Shown here: positions 61,233 through 64,000 of the stretch, in pieces
Layout of the letters: each line of letters begins with the position of its first letter
How positions within the stretch are numbered: the stretch's first letter is position 1
Origin: Agrypnia vestita
Taxonomy: Eukaryota > Arthropoda > Insecta > Trichoptera > Phryganeidae
Reading direction: 5' to 3'
Length of the DNA stretch: 64,000 nucleotides
Assembly: GCA_016648135.1 (NCBI GenBank)
Contig: JADDOH010002330.1
Coordinates: 62,001-126,000 of the forward strand
The notes under the pieces: generated by a model
Databases searched by the model: none
Told to the model about the DNA's origin: nothing
The model's input: only the letters and a program-made list of their open reading frames with translations
Position numbers and translations under genes: made by a program

Positions 61233-61800
61233 AGCCATCTTTTTAAGCTTTGTATACTTGGACTGCAACTTAAATGAAAGATGGGATCCTTCGGTTGAAA
61301 TCAAATGCCGCATAGAGCAAGCTCGTGCAACCTTTATCCGCATGAAAAAGTTGTTCTGCAGTCATGATCTCAACTTAGGATTACGAATTCGAATGGTCAG
61401 ATGCTACGTGTTTTCAGTATTGTTCTATGGAATGGAAGCATGGACGCTTACCTAAGAACCGATAAGGCGACTTGAGGCATTCGAGATGTGGATCTACAGG
61501 AAAATACTCAAAATACACTGAATGGACAGAGTTACGAATGAAGATGTTATGGCTCGGATGAATAAAGAAAAAGAAGTTATTAAAACGATAAAAATCCAAA
61601 AACTTCAATATCTAGGACACGTGATGAGACATCCAGAGAAATACGAGATCTTGCATCTCATAATGCAGGGAAAGATTGCCGGAAGTCGGGGCCCTGGAAG
61701 AAGGAGGACTTGATGGCTGAAAAACAAAGTCCGCATAGCCAACACGATTGCCAACGTCCGTTAAACGGACAGGGCACGAGAAGAAGATGAAGATGTTTTT
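61233..61800 (+). mobile_element. RTE-type LINE 3' end
   Basis: + strand codons FVYLDCNLNERWDPSVEIKC, RIEQARATFIRMKKLFCSHD, LRIRMVRCYVFSVLFYGMEA, then PIRRLEAFEMWIYRKILKI, DRVTNEDVMARMNKEKEV and LQYLGHVMRHPEKYEILHLI. This is the classic region downstream of the reverse transcriptase in RTE-clade LINEs. Stops at TWTLT and KILKIH and a later stop inactivate it. It ends near an (AAGATG)n tail. Distinct subfamily from the ones at 15721 and 52427. Confidence 0.85.
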
Positions 61801-61954
61801 AAAATCCGCATTCGGGACTCTCCTATGTGTGAATGCCGGATGGACGACGAACATTTTTTTATTTTTTATATATATACATATACACATACACCAATGTATA
61901 TACACCAAAATAATTTGTGGATGTTCTTACGGTGGAATCGGTGAAATCTGCATC
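61801..61954. other. Spacer with TATA-type microsatellite
   Basis: TATATATACATATACACATA near 61868; nothing else. Confidence 0.5.
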
Positions 61955-62058
61955 GTGTAAAGTGATCACTTAAGCCAGCTATTACAGCCACAAGCCCTGT
62001 GGCAAACATTTACATGTTTCTCATATAAATAGCTTCGTCTCTGTGAGATGTAATTACG
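61955..62058 (-). repeat. Repeat B (minus)
   Basis: GTGATCACTTAAGCCAGCTA, ATAAATAGCTTCGTCTCTGT and GAGATGTAAT: reverse complement of the family, shortened. Confidence 0.6.
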
Positions 62059-62614
62059 GCGGTCCCTACGTATACTGTCGAACTTCGAATTTCACTATTT
62101 TGAACCGTACGAGTTACCCTATATTTTCGGATAATGTTTAAAAGAAAGTTTAATATTTGCTTTTTTTTAAACGAAAGTTCATTTTTTAGCATTGTAAAAT
62201 AGAGTAAATTGATTTGTTTAAGATAGGAAAACGAAAAATGAATATTTGCAGATTCGACAGGGCCGTAGATTTATCTTATCATAATTTACAATATTAAGTT
62301 TAATTTTTTTAACACACAGAAATCGTTGATAGCCTGATAGATAGTCCTAGATTCTTTTATTTTAATATTTTATGAGAATTAATGAGATAACTTGTTACGT
62401 GGTTAAGAAATTAGGAACACAGTATAAAACTTATATATATTATATACTGGTAAATCACCGCACAAAGGTAGATTATGGATTCCGAGGTCATCAAAGTCTA
62501 TCACGTGACAAGCAACAATCCTCGACGTCTTCGAGTATTGCGAATTTGATTTACGGTAAGCATGTATTATACGTTCGAATTTCTGTTCATTGAGAATATT
62601 ATATTTTGATCAAG
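62059..62614. other. AT-rich intronic sequence
   Basis: No feature recognised. Confidence 0.4.
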
Positions 62615-62769
62615 TTATATATTATAGATGTCTCATAGAGACGAAGCTATATTTTATATAGGAAAGTAGGTATGAAAGTCTTTGTGGGTGTTCATAGGGC
62701 CTACGACCTATCATACAACCGGCTTAAGTGATCTCATTACACAATGTAACGTTCACCAACTCTGCCCAT
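62615..62769 (+). repeat. Repeat B, best copy
   Basis: TATATTATAGATGTCTCATA, GAGACGAAGCTATATTTTAT, AGGAAAGTAGGTATGAAAGT and GGCTTAAGTGATCTCATTAC, immediately followed by a long hairpin. Confidence 0.65.
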
Positions 62770-62848
62770 GTTAAAGTACCACACGATGTGCCCTTAATAA
62801 ATATATTTATAAATCATTTATTAGGGGCACATCGTGTGCTACTTTAAC
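62770..62848. repeat. Hairpin with ~33-bp arms
   Basis: GTTAAAGTACCACACGATGT on the left and ACATCGTGTGCTACTTTAAC on the right, arms extending into TTAATAAAT/ATTTATTA, with one mismatch and one extra base and a loop of about 12 bases. Confidence 0.75.
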
Positions 62849-63817
62849 TTCAGAAATTCCAAATTGTGCGCTTGATATATTCAAAATTTGGATATATTCA
62901 AAAGATTCTGAATTAAAATTTTGCTTACAAACTATATCTGAGTCATGAAGAATATCTCCAGTAACTGAGTGATATCGTCTTGTACTAATTAATCATTCGG
63001 AAGGGGAGAGATATAGAAATTTACAGAATATTATAGTAAATAACAGTAAAAATTTATATTATGACTTATTATATTCTTTGAATACGGAGATATCTGAAAT
63101 TTAAGTCAATCAAAAAAAAAAAATTAAATTAATTAATGATGCATAAAAAATGTAAGCTTTTATATTAAAAATAAATGCGTTGTTTTTCCATTGCCAGCTT
63201 CGAAAAAAAATTTAAAATTTTTATTATTTATTAAATTTATACATATTTTCTACTATTATATATCATGCTCGTCGGCTCGTTTCTTTTTCATTTTCTTGCA
63301 CGAGTGCATTGAATATTTAGTTATAGGTATAATTTACAAAGGATAAAAAAATATATATATTATATGAACAAAAAAAACTTAAAAATAAACTTAGTAGTGA
63401 AACTAGGTATCAGCTAATATATAAAAATGTAAAAAAAGTAATAAATAATTATATCATAGGAAAATAACAAAACTTAAATACAAAACTTAAATATATAGTA
63501 ATGAGACTAGGTAACCGATCGAGATAATAAAAAAACAGGAACATCAATATGAATTATCATTTTTTTAAAGAATCGAGGTGTACAGATTGTTTCAAAATAC
63601 ATTTAGATATTATTTAATATAATATCTTAATGTATTTTAAAACGTAGTTTTGCCATTACCAGATTCAAAAAAGAACAAAATCGTGTGAAAATCCGCAGAC
63701 ACATCTCATCTTCTGGAATTTACATATCGAATTGATTTGCATTTACATAAGAATATCGAGTTTCAAGTTTTGAAAATTAATTTTTCCATTTCTTGGACTT
63801 TTAATTATTCAGAATAT
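62849..63817. other. AT-rich intronic sequence
   Basis: Strongly AT-rich, with (AT)n at 63350. Nothing recognised. Confidence 0.5.
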
Positions 63818-63932
63818 AAGCCAGCTGTACGATAGGTCGTAAGCCCTACGAACACCCACAAAGACTTCCATACCTACTTTCCCATTTAAAAATACATACA
63901 GCTTCGTCCCTACGAGCCATCCTTAAATATGT
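63818..63932 (-). repeat. Repeat B (minus)
   Basis: AAGACTTCCATACCTACTTT, CCCATTTAAAAATACATACA and GCTTCGTCCCTACGAG: reverse complement of the family; the GTCTC/GAGAC palindrome has decayed. Confidence 0.6.
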
Positions 63933-64000
63933 AAATTTTACTTTTGAATAAAATAAACGGATTTCTCACATATGGAAATAAAAACAATTGTTTTTCAAGT

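Noticed and set aside
1..64000. CRISPR arrays, operons, prophage or bacterial features
   Set aside because: No evenly spaced repeats with unique spacers, no closely packed genes, and clear eukaryotic splice sites and retroelements.

Overview
The window reads as a piece of an AT-rich, intron-rich insect nuclear genome. Lepidoptera is my best guess, but the sequence does not prove it. Two coding exons have convincing splice signals. One encodes part of a DUF1397 protein (27 kDa hemolymph glycoprotein type). The other is the first coding exon of a Kv-channel-interacting-protein (KChIP-like, neuronal calcium sensor) gene. Both are on the + strand and about 30 kb apart. No other exon of either gene was recognised. 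Nearly everything else is transposon-derived, and almost every long reading frame is a transposon relic or a chance frame. There is no CRISPR array, operon, phage or canonical tRNA/rRNA gene.

Layout. 1-9.7 kb: short interspersed repeats (an ACTCCCTTT-ended family 'E', a foldback 'A', a tRNA-derived SINE, repeat 'B'), LINE 3' ends and a truncated hAT. 9.7-15 kb: Penelope-like element (PLE) foldbacks, mariner copy 1, a hAT relic with exact target-site duplications, a PLE with a GIY-YIG endonuclease domain, and a LINE. 15-19 kb: an interrupted hAT, a LINE, then the DUF1397 exon. 19-24 kb: hAT, LINE, mariner copy 2, LINE, and foldback MITE 'C'. 24-28 kb: a pogo/Tigger deletion derivative with a GC-rich LTR-like insert, a second PLE family and a CpG-rich block. 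28-35 kb: back-to-back LINE 3' ends, repeats, and an RTE-like LINE abutting a PLE. 35.9-37.5 kb: a three-layer nest (Jockey-like LINE inside PLE inside pogo). 38-46 kb: family 'D', three non-autonomous hAT elements with perfect 8-bp duplications, mariner copy 3 and a large foldback. 46-48 kb: LTR-like sequence and PLE termini. 49.7 kb: the KChIP exon. 50 kb to the end, probably intronic to it: MITE C copies, an RTE LINE, a 5.3-kb Harbinger element hosting several later insertions, and further LINE 3' ends.

The most interesting signal is a recurrent small RNA-like architecture at PLE termini. CTGANGA (or a near variant) is followed by one spacer base, a short stem-loop, GAA, a palindrome of form A...T, and a non-G base, with short flanking complementarity. 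This is the order of a minimal hammerhead ribozyme with a palindromic stem III. It appears at about a dozen places with different primary sequences. Also notable is family D: two copies in opposite orientation, each with its own perfect 7-bp target duplication, whose superfamily I cannot assign. Mariner copy 2 has the longest open frame but has lost its second catalytic aspartate.
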